The position numbers and the translations under genes were made by a program. A stretch of DNA of 64,000 nt from positions 1 through 64,000 of the IMG/VR virus record IMGVR_UViG_3300028864_000014. One strand, given 5' to 3'. Under the pieces are notes generated by a model that saw nothing but the letters and a program-made list of their open reading frames with translations, ran no database searches and was not told the origin of the DNA. The stretch is from a virus. Shown here piece by piece: positions 32,077 to 41,667 of this stretch (position 1 is the first letter of the stretch; every line of letters starts with the position of its first letter).

Positions 32077-32784
32077 TTATATAAAATTTATATTATTTAG
32101 GCTTGTTAAATACCCACGTTGTTTTAGTTCTACTATTATGTGTGTTGCATATTCTTTGTCTAACAACTTAAACATGTTAAATATATTATCAGTGAAATAA
32201 TAAGATAATTCAACGAATATTTCAGACTTACTATATTCTTTTCCGATATTATTCAATAACATTCTATAATAGTCATTAAATGCCTGTTTGTTTGGTTTTC
32301 TTCTATTTGAGGAAAAATCTAAATCTGTTTTATCACTTAGCAAATCATAAATATCTCTTTGAAGATTTAATCTATCTATGTAATCTTCATAGTGTTTACT
32401 TTCAAATTCATAAGATGATCCTGCTTCTATTGGCAATCCATCATTCAGATTAAAATCTTCTTGCTGATTAATATTATAATCATATTCTTGCTGATCACCA
32501 CTATCTTCTACTTTACCTTTAAATATAGTATCTCTTGATAACGCATGTTTACCTTCAAGTTTATGATTATTAGTATTAAATTTAACCATAATATCTATTT
32601 CATCTTCTTCATCTTCTTCTTCTTCTTCAATAGATGTATCATCAGTAACTGAACTATCATCATCTGACGAAATATCTAAATTTTCATCTAATAGATTCAG
32701 ATCATCTTCTAGTTCTTCTATTTCTTCTGATTCATTATTTAAATCATCATTTAAATAATCATCAATTTCTTCATTATTTTTCAT
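32077..32784 (-). CDS. Acidic protein between RNR and helicase
   Basis: 235 residues. The first 65 residues are almost all Asp, Glu, Asn and Ser; the C-terminal half is a helical domain (YRMLLNNIGKEYSKSEIFVE...YFTDNIFNMFKLLDK). No domain recognised. Position in the replication cluster and the acidic N-terminus suggest a helicase loader or DNA-mimic type role, which is speculative. Confidence 0.65.
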   Translation of the reverse strand: MKNNEEIDDYLNDDLNNESEEIEELEDDLNLLDENLDISSDDDSSVTDDTSIEEEEEDEEDEIDIMVKFNTNNHKLEGKHALSRDTIFKGKVEDSGDQQEYDYNINQQEDFNLNDGLPIEAGSSYEFESKHYEDYIDRLNLQRDIYDLLSDKTDLDFSSNRRKPNKQAFNDYYRMLLNNIGKEYSKSEIFVELSYYFTDNIFNMFKLLDKEYATHIIVELKQRGYLTSLNNINFI

Positions 32785-32805
32785 TTATTATTAATATTAT
32801 TAGTT

Positions 32806-34146
32806 TTATTTAACTCCGATTAAAGCATCATTTTCCATAGTTAAAAAATTTGTATTAAAATCAAATCTTACTTGTTCTTCATGATGTTCTCCATCTCTCA
32901 ATTTTAATATTTTAAGCCTATAAATATTATTTCTTTTCATTTCTGGATTCCTAATAATACCCCAAACAGAATCAGCGGTATCTGCAATTGCCTTACTTTC
33001 AGGAATAGCAGCAAGATTAATATCTGATGCACCCCAAACACTTTTATCTGTTTGAGTTGCTGTTATAACTGCACATTCATATTTATCAGCAATTCGTCTT
33101 AATCCTTCAGCTAAATGTTTACCTTTTAAATATAACATATTTGAGATATCAAATCCTTTTTCAATTGACATAATATTTATATAATCTACAATTACCATCC
33201 CAACTTTAATTCTTTTAACTTCTTCAAATTTTTTAATATAATTGTCAATATCAGTAACAGTACAATCACTAGTATTATATTTTTTTACATATATTTTACC
33301 AGGTTGTGAATCAAATAATCCACCAACTGTTGATTGTGATTTGATATTGTTCAATTTGTGCTTCATATAAGTTGAATCTTTTGATTTCTCATCATATTCA
33401 TCTACATTTATTTTAAGCCTCATTGAACCTAACCTTTTCATTACTTTCCTTGTTGCCATTTCTAATGTAATAAGTAGAACATTAGCTCCAGCATTTGCTG
33501 CGTTAGTTGCTATATTATGTAGCCACATTGATTTTCCAACATTGGTTTCTCCCATTATAACATTAAATGTAGATTTACTCCATCCTCCACCTAATATATT
33601 ATCTATACTTGGCCAACCTGATGGAATACAATTCTTTGAAATCATTTGTTTATGAGATTCAGGATCATCAAAATCTGAACCTAAATCATTATCATCATCA
33701 TCTACCATAAGTACATTTGAAAACATGCCTTTCATTTTTTGAGCTATTTCAAGAGCATTATCATAATTAACTTCTTCAATTCCTCTAACCATATCAATAC
33801 TTTTTAGTACGTCACCTTTTAATTGGTTTTGAATTTTCCATCCTTTAAACATAGGAAGTAACCATTCAGGACTGAAATCACTGTTATCAGATTGAAGAAG
33901 TAATTTTATAACTTTATCATTTATTTTGTTATCAGAATCAGCAAGTTTAACCATTGAATAAATTTGTTGAGAACTTGGTACAGTATGACTTTCACTTTTA
34001 ATATATTCTTCTCTTATTACAGTGTAAATAAATTGTATATCAGAATTTCTAAAGAAAAAAGGATCTACTTTGGAAAATTGGTCAGGATTGTCCAATATGT
34101 GAACAAAGTAATGTTTTTCCATGTTTGTGTTTGTTGTATCTGCCAT
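32806..34146 (-). CDS. Replicative DNA helicase, DnaB/T4 gp41-like
   Basis: 446 residues. The N-terminal helical domain (about 10-110) has the partner-binding layout of DnaB. The RecA-like motor has Walker A GETNVGKS at 199-206, Walker B VGMVIVDYINIM near 318 and a Q/H-like TATQTDK segment near 363. Length fits gp41 (475). It unwinds the fork as a hexamer, and is co-directional with UvsX and RNR. Confidence 0.88.
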   Translation of the reverse strand: MADTTNTNMEKHYFVHILDNPDQFSKVDPFFFRNSDIQFIYTVIREEYIKSESHTVPSSQQIYSMVKLADSDNKINDKVIKLLLQSDNSDFSPEWLLPMFKGWKIQNQLKGDVLKSIDMVRGIEEVNYDNALEIAQKMKGMFSNVLMVDDDDNDLGSDFDDPESHKQMISKNCIPSGWPSIDNILGGGWSKSTFNVIMGETNVGKSMWLHNIATNAANAGANVLLITLEMATRKVMKRLGSMRLKINVDEYDEKSKDSTYMKHKLNNIKSQSTVGGLFDSQPGKIYVKKYNTSDCTVTDIDNYIKKFEEVKRIKVGMVIVDYINIMSIEKGFDISNMLYLKGKHLAEGLRRIADKYECAVITATQTDKSVWGASDINLAAIPESKAIADTADSVWGIIRNPEMKRNNIYRLKILKLRDGEHHEEQVRFDFNTNFLTMENDALIGVK

Positions 34147-34213
34147 ATAAAAGTATTATATAAAAATTGTATTATTGTTTATTTATTATCTATTATTTAA
34201 TTATTATTTGTAT

Positions 34214-35458
34214 TTAAACAAATAATTTATCATCAGAATCAAGATCAAATTCTTCTGAAGTTAGCATATCTTTATCTTCAATTTCATTCAATCTTTCATC
34301 AATTTCTTCTAATTCTTTCATACATTCTTCATATGAAGGATATTTGAAATAATCAAAAATAATTGGATCCATTTTTTCTAATACTTCTTGAGTAAATACT
34401 TTTCTATTGAATAATTGTGTTGCGGCAACTGATTTATCCAAATGTTTAACATACCATCTATTTGTTGGCTGATAAGTTATTTCGCCTGTTTCTTTATTTA
34501 ATACTGGTTTAACTTTTGCTATACCAATCTTACTGAAATTTTCAGGAGTACAAAACAAATCCAATCCTTTAAATGGATTAATACCTTTTGTGTGATCAAT
34601 TTCAAATTTAACCTTTTTTGGTTTAGCCAATCTATTTTTTCCGGCTTTTGCTGTAATCACAGAGCCAGAACGACCAAGATCCATCTCATCTTCTTCACCA
34701 GTTTTCAACTTTGCATCACTTAAAAATACAATACTACTAGCAGCATAATATAAACCTTCTCCACCTGACATGATTGTTTGAGGAAACATATCTTGAGTTA
34801 AATAAACGTGATTAGTTGCTACCAATGGAATTCCTAAAAAACCTAAATCATTTGTGATAAGTCTAACAAGAGATTTGATTTGTTTTGCACGTGTCATATC
34901 TTGTTTAATATCTAATTTAAGAGTATCAGCTTTTTCTTTTTCTGAAGATAACATACCAATTGAATCTAAAAAGAAAATTGTTTTTGAAACATCCATTCCT
35001 TTTTCCTTAAGTTTTGTCATATCATCTAACATTGATGTCATAAACATTTTGATTTTTTCAACAATATTAGTTCTAATTAACATAAATTTATTTGAATCAG
35101 ATGTATCAATACCATACATATCGAAATCAGATTTTTCAATAGAAAACTCAGTATCAATCCATACAATATTATATCCTATTTTTTGCGCATTTCTAGCAAT
35201 GTTAAGAGAAAGAAAAGATTTACCTGTTTGCTTTGGTCCAGCCAAAAGAGTTATTCTATTATTAGATATTCCACCATGTAAAATACTTTTAGATAAAAGA
35301 GCATCTAAAATATAAACACCAGTTGAAATAAAACTTTTTTCCTTTTCAAAATCCTCAATTGATATAATCTCTTTTTTTGACATAGTATCTATCAATCCAG
35401 AAATGTTAGAAAAATTAAAACTATTTTTTTGTGAAGTTTGTGTGGTTTTTTTTGCCAT
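34214..35458 (-). CDS. uvsX: RecA/UvsX-type recombinase
   Basis: 414 residues. Walker A AGPKQTGKS (73-81), IDTEFS near 101, Walker B TIFFLDSIG (Asp about 165), and a TNHVYLTQDMFPQTIMSGG L2-like region near 225-245. The C-terminus is acidic (SEEFDLDSDD), as in UvsX. It forms the presynaptic filament for strand exchange and recombination-dependent replication. First gene of the minus-strand replication cluster. Confidence 0.88.
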   Translation of the reverse strand: MAKKTTQTSQKNSFNFSNISGLIDTMSKKEIISIEDFEKEKSFISTGVYILDALLSKSILHGGISNNRITLLAGPKQTGKSFLSLNIARNAQKIGYNIVWIDTEFSIEKSDFDMYGIDTSDSNKFMLIRTNIVEKIKMFMTSMLDDMTKLKEKGMDVSKTIFFLDSIGMLSSEKEKADTLKLDIKQDMTRAKQIKSLVRLITNDLGFLGIPLVATNHVYLTQDMFPQTIMSGGEGLYYAASSIVFLSDAKLKTGEEDEMDLGRSGSVITAKAGKNRLAKPKKVKFEIDHTKGINPFKGLDLFCTPENFSKIGIAKVKPVLNKETGEITYQPTNRWYVKHLDKSVAATQLFNRKVFTQEVLEKMDPIIFDYFKYPSYEECMKELEEIDERLNEIEDKDMLTSEEFDLDSDDKLFV

Positions 35459-35709
35459 CTTTAATTTAATTATTTTTTATTATAACAATCAGATATTATA
35501 TGAAACAGTACATAAAAAGTTTTCATAATATTATTAGTTTCACAAATAAGATTGATATAATTACATACGTTGTATAATTAGTTTAAATACTAATATATGT
35601 ATTAATTTTATACACAAAATCGACAAAAGTTTTAAATATATTAGTATATTATTTTTGAATCGAACCTATTCAAAAATATATATAATTCAAAATTAATATT
35701 ATAAGATTT

Positions 35710-36111
35710 ATGGAATTCTACATAGTGTTCGTGAAAAACCGAAAAAAACTTGATAAATATATAAAAATAAATAAAATTCGTAACAAAACTATAATAGATA
35801 TCAGACAACAATTGGATGATCATGGTTTAGAGGATGTAAACGAATGGAAAGAATATTTTAATCTTATAATTTATACTAAGATATCTCAAACAATAAGAAA
35901 AAATAAAGATGTATATTATATACCAAATTTACACAAAATTAATACATTAGAAATTGATGATATATTTCAAATAAAAGAAAATTTAATAGGAAAAATAAAT
36001 TTTAACTTATTATTTTTTTATGAAGATTTCAAAGACAATCAAAAACTATTTGATGATTTACTATCAAGCATTTCTTTATTTGACTCAATTCAAATAATTA
36101 GAGATTATTAA
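35710..36111 (+). CDS. Hypothetical protein
   Basis: 133 residues, Ile/Lys/Asp-rich, starting MEFYIVFVKNRKK. No domain recognised. It lies divergent from UvsX and 50 bp before the baseplate operon. A short inverted repeat (TTTTTGAAT with ATTCAAAAA, near 35652-35676) sits upstream. Confidence 0.6.
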   Translation: MEFYIVFVKNRKKLDKYIKINKIRNKTIIDIRQQLDDHGLEDVNEWKEYFNLIIYTKISQTIRKNKDVYYIPNLHKINTLEIDDIFQIKENLIGKINFNLLFFYEDFKDNQKLFDDLLSSISLFDSIQIIRDY

Positions 36112-36128
36112 TATTCAGCAGAAGTTTT

Positions 36129-36140
36129 TTTTATATATAA
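36129..36140 (+). promoter_or_regulatory. Late-promoter-like TTTTATATATAA element
   Basis: Identical core to 7861-7872, 20 bp before the first gene of the baseplate operon at 36161. Confidence 0.5.
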
Positions 36141-36160
36141 GATAAATTATATAAATAAAA

Positions 36161-38191
36161 ATGGCGCATTATTCTGAAATGGATTTTTTATTTGACAGTG
36201 AAACAAATAGAAATTCAATCACACAGCAGTTAAATAATACAAGTGTTGGAAATACTCATAGCATTTTTAATTCTAAATATACGGTATATAAAAAGAATGA
36301 TAAAAGTGTTCTTGTTGCAGGAACCAATAAAATAAAAGCATATACACAGGAGAATATATATAATAATGAAAATAATAGTATAAATCCTTATGTTAAAATA
36401 TTAAAAGATCCTACATTTAATACACTTGCACCTAAACCAGGAGCAGGATTAAGATTGAAACCATCATATTTTGCTTATCTACGTGATTTAGGAGTATATC
36501 CTATTAATAGAATGGCTATTCTTAGAAGATATCCAGAAGGAGTTTTTGTACCTGAAAATTTGGGACTTATGAACGCTGAACCAGTATCTACTATAATTGG
36601 ATGGATTAAGCAAGATGATAATTTTGGAACCATAAATTTCAATGAAACTTGGGGAATTACAAACAAAAGATTTGATGAAAAAATAGCGGACATTGTTAAA
36701 AAAGTAACAAAAGTTGATATCGCTAACATTATACCTATACCAAGTTTTGCTCAAGGAATGTTATTTGAGATATACAAAAAAATGGGATTGACAGGAGCAG
36801 GAGTGAATGAGGAGGCTGATAATGGCTCACCAAATTATTGGGGACTTAATAATATACCAATAGGGGATCCTAATGTATTAAAAGAAGGACCTTTCAGAGA
36901 CCCAGAAACACAAAACATAAAATCATCTTTCAGTTTTGAGCTAATTACTGTATATGAGCAAAAATTGGTAGGTGAAGTTGATCCAGGTTCAGCAATGTTA
37001 GATATATTAGATAATATATATGCAATGGGCACATCAAATATGTCATTCTATTGGAGCGATTCATCAAAAATAATGCAAAAGGCAAAAGGTGCTGTAGATA
37101 AAAGAGGAAATAATTTAAGTGAATGGTGGGATTTAGTAGTGACAATAACAGAAAGTTTTTGGGAAACATTGAAAACATTATTCACAGAATTCACAACAGA
37201 AGCAACAGTGGCAGCAAAAACTTTATTAACAACAGAATCGACAAAAGATAAAAAAACTCAAGCAGAAAATGAAGCAGCCACAAAAAAAAGTCAAGAAAAT
37301 CGAGCAAAATATGTAGGATGGAAAGATAATGCATCTTCGAATAGAAACAAATATAAGAAAGGTACTCCAGACTATTTAAAATGGGACAAAAAATATAATG
37401 ATGATGTTGAAGCAATTAAAAAAATAGACAATGAAGGAAAAACAGATCCATTATCTGCAGCAAAACAAAGTGTCGAGACTAATAGTGCAACAGCTAAAGT
37501 TGCAGCATCTTCGTTATTGACTAAAATTGTTGGAGAAGGATTAAAAATAATTCAAACAATATTAACTAGTACTGTTGCAATTCACAGATTTGAACTTAGA
37601 GGGTCAATAGAATTGATGACTGGAGGTCAAGATAGTGCTGCGCCTTGGCATTTAACAATAGGAAATCCATATTCCCCTTGGTTAAATACAAGTCACATAA
37701 TAGTAAAAACATGTTCAGTTGAAACAAGCAATGAAATGGGATTCAATGATATGCCTCAAAGATTAACTGCAAAATTTCAATGCGAATTTTCTAGATCATT
37801 AGGTAAACAAGAATTAATGAGAATGTTTAATAATACATACAGAAGAGAATATTCATCAATTCCAACAACTCCAATTCAATATCAAGGAGAAGTCAAGCCA
37901 GAGGCTGATAAAATATATGATGGAGGTAGTCTACCAGAAATAGTTGTAACACCAGATACTAATATGCCTGGTAACACTTCGGTATTAGACCCATCAATAG
38001 AAAATTATATGCACAGTAAGGATGGAAATTGGTACACATACAAACAAAGAAAGGCAATGGCTGCAAAAGCAGGAATTCAAAACTATAGAGGAACTGCTGA
38101 GCAAAATACTCAATGGTTAGACTCTCTTAGGGCACAAGATAATGCTAATGGATTCGTTGATAAAGTTCAAAGTAATGATAACATAACTTAA
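36161..38191 (+). CDS. Baseplate structural protein (T4 gp48/gp54-like region)
   Basis: 676 residues, first of a tightly spaced five-gene operon (gaps of 9-17 bp). The stretch PWHLTIGNPYSPWLNTSHI...NDMPQRLTAKFQCEFSRSLG (about 505-560) resembles sequence found in T4-type baseplate and tube-initiator proteins. The N-terminal half is beta-rich; about 340-470 is a helical, Lys/Ala/Thr-rich region; the C-terminal 80 residues look like a separate appendage. Exact subunit identity is uncertain. Confidence 0.6.
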   Translation: MAHYSEMDFLFDSETNRNSITQQLNNTSVGNTHSIFNSKYTVYKKNDKSVLVAGTNKIKAYTQENIYNNENNSINPYVKILKDPTFNTLAPKPGAGLRLKPSYFAYLRDLGVYPINRMAILRRYPEGVFVPENLGLMNAEPVSTIIGWIKQDDNFGTINFNETWGITNKRFDEKIADIVKKVTKVDIANIIPIPSFAQGMLFEIYKKMGLTGAGVNEEADNGSPNYWGLNNIPIGDPNVLKEGPFRDPETQNIKSSFSFELITVYEQKLVGEVDPGSAMLDILDNIYAMGTSNMSFYWSDSSKIMQKAKGAVDKRGNNLSEWWDLVVTITESFWETLKTLFTEFTTEATVAAKTLLTTESTKDKKTQAENEAATKKSQENRAKYVGWKDNASSNRNKYKKGTPDYLKWDKKYNDDVEAIKKIDNEGKTDPLSAAKQSVETNSATAKVAASSLLTKIVGEGLKIIQTILTSTVAIHRFELRGSIELMTGGQDSAAPWHLTIGNPYSPWLNTSHIIVKTCSVETSNEMGFNDMPQRLTAKFQCEFSRSLGKQELMRMFNNTYRREYSSIPTTPIQYQGEVKPEADKIYDGGSLPEIVVTPDTNMPGNTSVLDPSIENYMHSKDGNWYTYKQRKAMAAKAGIQNYRGTAEQNTQWLDSLRAQDNANGFVDKVQSNDNIT

Positions 38192-38204
38192 AATAATAAT
38201 TAAT

Positions 38205-38690
38205 ATGAAAATACTATCATTTGATAATAACGGAAATTATAGAATAAAAAGAGACTCTGATCAAAATAATCTTTTTGATATATTTCAAAAAAACATAGTC
38301 AATAATCTATCAATAGGCAAAAGAATATATATTGTACCTAGAGAATATGAAATGAGATTAGATAGAATATCTGAGCATCTATATGGATCTTCTGATTATG
38401 TAGAAGAGTTAATGATTCTAAATGATTTGATAAGTCCGTATTCTGTCAAAGAAGGACAATATATATATTTTTGTCAATATGAGGATTTGGTACAATTATA
38501 CACAACAGATGAGATACCAACTCAGCAAGACAAGGCAAGACAAGCATTAATAAACTCTATTCAAACAGATAGAAACAAAAAGAATTTATTTAATGATGCT
38601 AATTTACCAATATCAATAAAACCTACAATATTAAAGCAAGTTAGTGTAACAAATGACAACAAAATAAAAATAATAAATACCTTTGAATAA
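38205..38690 (+). CDS. LysM-like baseplate protein (T4 gp53-like)
   Basis: 161 residues. A LysM-like fold is visible: IVPREYEMRLDRISEHLYGS, then VEELMILNDL, then EGQYIYF (about 45-110), in the order expected for a LysM motif embedded in a baseplate wedge protein such as gp53. Second gene of the baseplate operon. Confidence 0.65.
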   Translation: MKILSFDNNGNYRIKRDSDQNNLFDIFQKNIVNNLSIGKRIYIVPREYEMRLDRISEHLYGSSDYVEELMILNDLISPYSVKEGQYIYFCQYEDLVQLYTTDEIPTQQDKARQALINSIQTDRNKKNLFNDANLPISIKPTILKQVSVTNDNKIKIINTFE

Positions 38691-38704
38691 AAAAATATTA
38701 AAAT

Positions 38705-40168
38705 ATGATACAAGTTATTGAAAAAGCTAAAATAAAAACAAAAGAATTGAATTTTCAATTATACGACAAAGCAGCAACAGATGTTTTTGTTCAATCTCTT
38801 GATTATGTGCCTCTTGTATTTATTAGTAAATTATTTGATACTAGTAATCCTCCACTAAATGGGACAACAATAGATCCAAGTGATATAATATCACTAAAAT
38901 TATTCAATGATAAATTCTTACCGTCAGTAGAATTATTTTGTGAGGATTCTCTTGGTGTCATATTCACAGATTTCTATCCTTTTGATCATGATACAATAAT
39001 AAGTGTATTTGTGAAATCTAGTTCGGAGCAGTTAATGCCATTAAGAATGGATTTTAGGTTAACAGAATTACAAACAATAAAATCTGATCCTGAATCTCAT
39101 GGATTACAATTTTTAATAAAAGGAATATTAGATGTAGATGATTTGCAATATTCAAATTATGAATCAATAAACGCTACTAGTTATCAAGCAATAAAACAAT
39201 TAGCTCTTAGAATGAATTTAGGATTTGCATCAAACATTGATGATAGTGCGGATTCAATGAAATGGATAAATCCAAGTGACGTCAATCAAGTATTCATAAA
39301 AGATATAACAAAATATTCTTATGTTTCAGACCAATCTTTTGTTTGGACATTTATTGATTTTTATTACAACTTGAATTACGTTGATGTTCAAGCAGAATTA
39401 AATAGTGTATTAAAAGATGAATCTCATAGTTTAGCAAATCCTCAATTAGAAAAAGTTCCACAAGAAAAAAATGTACTTTTATATTTGAGTAATAATGATG
39501 CTCTCAAAGGAACAAATCAATACTTTAGTAAATTTAATATTATGAATCAATCATATAGTATAAATTTAGAATTATGCTATCAAACATATTCGACTTGGTA
39601 CACAAAAAATTCCAACACTGTAACAAAGAAACTAATAACAGATTTAGAAACAGATGAAAATAAAGTAGGAAGTAAATTAAAAATATTAAAAGATAAGCAA
39701 TCACAAATATTCAATAATAATGTAAATGATGAATATTTCATTGGTAAAATGGATGATGAAAATGTTCATGAAAATTATAACTATGCTAAATTATCAAATG
39801 AATACAATCTAATTTCAATGGAAAGAATGAAATTAGTTCTAACATTAGATGTTATAAATTTTTCAATAAAAAGATTTCAAAATATTAAAGTAGAAGTTTT
39901 TAATATTAATGATTTATTTTCAAATAATGCGAACACAAAAAAACCATTAAATAACATAAACAATAAACTATCTGGATTTTGGTATGTAACAGGAATAAAT
40001 TACATATTTAAATACGAAGAAGGAGTAGAGCAAGAGATTACACTAATGAGAAGAGATCTTAATATAGATTATGGAAATGGAAACAATGAACAACACGATT
40101 TATCTGCAGCAGCTACATCAAATAATGCAGGAGGAACAACTGTCAGCACAGGACCAAAAACAAAATAA
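38705..40168 (+). CDS. Baseplate hub protein (T4 gp27-like)
   Basis: 487 residues. The C-terminal segment SGFWYVTGINYIFKYEEG followed by VEQEITLMRRDLN is characteristic of hub proteins of the gp27/late-control-D type, and the two N-terminal beta domains fit. It lies two genes upstream of the spike, as gp27 is tied to gp5 in function. A trimer would form the centre of the baseplate through which DNA exits. Confidence 0.7.
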   Translation: MIQVIEKAKIKTKELNFQLYDKAATDVFVQSLDYVPLVFISKLFDTSNPPLNGTTIDPSDIISLKLFNDKFLPSVELFCEDSLGVIFTDFYPFDHDTIISVFVKSSSEQLMPLRMDFRLTELQTIKSDPESHGLQFLIKGILDVDDLQYSNYESINATSYQAIKQLALRMNLGFASNIDDSADSMKWINPSDVNQVFIKDITKYSYVSDQSFVWTFIDFYYNLNYVDVQAELNSVLKDESHSLANPQLEKVPQEKNVLLYLSNNDALKGTNQYFSKFNIMNQSYSINLELCYQTYSTWYTKNSNTVTKKLITDLETDENKVGSKLKILKDKQSQIFNNNVNDEYFIGKMDDENVHENYNYAKLSNEYNLISMERMKLVLTLDVINFSIKRFQNIKVEVFNINDLFSNNANTKKPLNNINNKLSGFWYVTGINYIFKYEEGVEQEITLMRRDLNIDYGNGNNEQHDLSAAATSNNAGGTTVSTGPKTK

Positions 40169-40177
40169 TAATGAAAT

Positions 40178-41650
40178 ATGAGTATAGTTGGAATGATAAC
40201 AAGTGAAATTTTAGGTAATATTAATGATACCAGTAGTAACAGTGCAAAATACATTAAAGGGTATTCTGATCAATCTGCATTAGGACAATTATCTAATAGT
40301 ATGATAGGCAATTCCTTAGGATTAACTCAAGGACAAACTGATGCATATGATCCTAATCACATATCAGATGCAAAGCAAGAAGAATTTTGGTATACATCTG
40401 ATGATACAACTAAAAGTTTTGGTAGAGACGTACAAAAAAAATATGATTCTGATACTAACACATTCAAAAGATCATTAAATATAAAAGATGATGATTTCTA
40501 TTATGAAGATCCACTTATACCATCGTTTGAATTATTCTTTGAACAAAATTCTCCATTCTTTGTGGAAAATTATTCAATTGAGAATAGTTTTTCATCTTTT
40601 ATAAATAAATACACTAGCATAAGTTCAACAGATTACACAAATAGATTTAAACTTTGGCAAGAATTTAGAAACACATTTTTTAAAATATTCGAAAATACAT
40701 TAAACGGTAAATCGAACAGAAACATATCGGCCAAATCATATTATATAACAAAAATTGACGGAATTAATAATTTAAATAATAAAATGACTAAATATGGAGA
40801 AGATAAAATTACAATAACACTAAATGAAGATGTGTCTATGATAGGCTGGTATTTAGCTGAATTATATAATACTATGATTTATAGTTATAAGAATAAACGA
40901 CACATGTTTCCTGAGAATGTTTTGAGATTTAATATGATGATTCAAATAAATGATATGAGGAATTTTACTATTCCACAAAATAAATCTACATCATCTGATA
41001 ATACATCAATTAATACTAATAATATAAATAATGATGTTAAAAATATTGCATCAAGCAAGTCATCAATAATATATACATTAAATGATTGCAATTTTAATTT
41101 TTTTGAGAGTAGAAATTATGGTGATAGTATAGAAATAGGAGGATATGGCAATGGAGTATCAAATACGCCATCCACAATTTCTTTTGACATTTATTATAAA
41201 TCAGTAGAAAGATCAAGTAGTTTTCCATTAATTAAAAATAGTTATACCATTGAACCATATGAAGATATTATAGCATCAAATGGTAAATCTGATAATATTA
41301 GCAGTATAATGACTTATACCAAAGATTTGAAAGACATAGAAAGCAATAGTCCAATTCAATCTAAAGGATTTTTCAATAGTCTAATGACTAAAGCTGAAAC
41401 AACTATAAGTACAATAGGAAGCAACTATGTATCAAGTCTTGAAACAAAATTAAGAGAGTCAAGAGGATCAGCAGTAAATGGATTATTAAATCAATTCACT
41501 AAACTGACAGGCATAAATAAAATAGAGCCTGATAATGTTTATAACTCAGATTTTAACAACAGAACAAGTATAAAAAATCTTGGAAAAGAACTTGCTTCAG
41601 GATTATTAACAGATTTGATTGATGAAACAAAATCAGCTTTAAATTTTTAA
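40178..41650 (+). CDS. Baseplate or tail structural protein
   Basis: 490 residues, no clear family. Ser/Asn-rich with a central region NDCNFNFFESRNYGDSIEIG near 303-322, and a C-terminal helical tail. Position between hub and spike in a five-gene operon makes a baseplate role likely. A small low-complexity linker (about 270-290) is rich in Ser, Thr and Asn. Confidence 0.6.
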   Translation: MSIVGMITSEILGNINDTSSNSAKYIKGYSDQSALGQLSNSMIGNSLGLTQGQTDAYDPNHISDAKQEEFWYTSDDTTKSFGRDVQKKYDSDTNTFKRSLNIKDDDFYYEDPLIPSFELFFEQNSPFFVENYSIENSFSSFINKYTSISSTDYTNRFKLWQEFRNTFFKIFENTLNGKSNRNISAKSYYITKIDGINNLNNKMTKYGEDKITITLNEDVSMIGWYLAELYNTMIYSYKNKRHMFPENVLRFNMMIQINDMRNFTIPQNKSTSSDNTSINTNNINNDVKNIASSKSSIIYTLNDCNFNFFESRNYGDSIEIGGYGNGVSNTPSTISFDIYYKSVERSSSFPLIKNSYTIEPYEDIIASNGKSDNISSIMTYTKDLKDIESNSPIQSKGFFNSLMTKAETTISTIGSNYVSSLETKLRESRGSAVNGLLNQFTKLTGINKIEPDNVYNSDFNNRTSIKNLGKELASGLLTDLIDETKSALNF

Positions 41651-41667
41651 ATAAAATAATAAAATAA

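Noticed and set aside
34854-35315. 153-codon plus-strand frame inside uvsX
   Set aside because: Shadow of a strongly supported recombinase gene.
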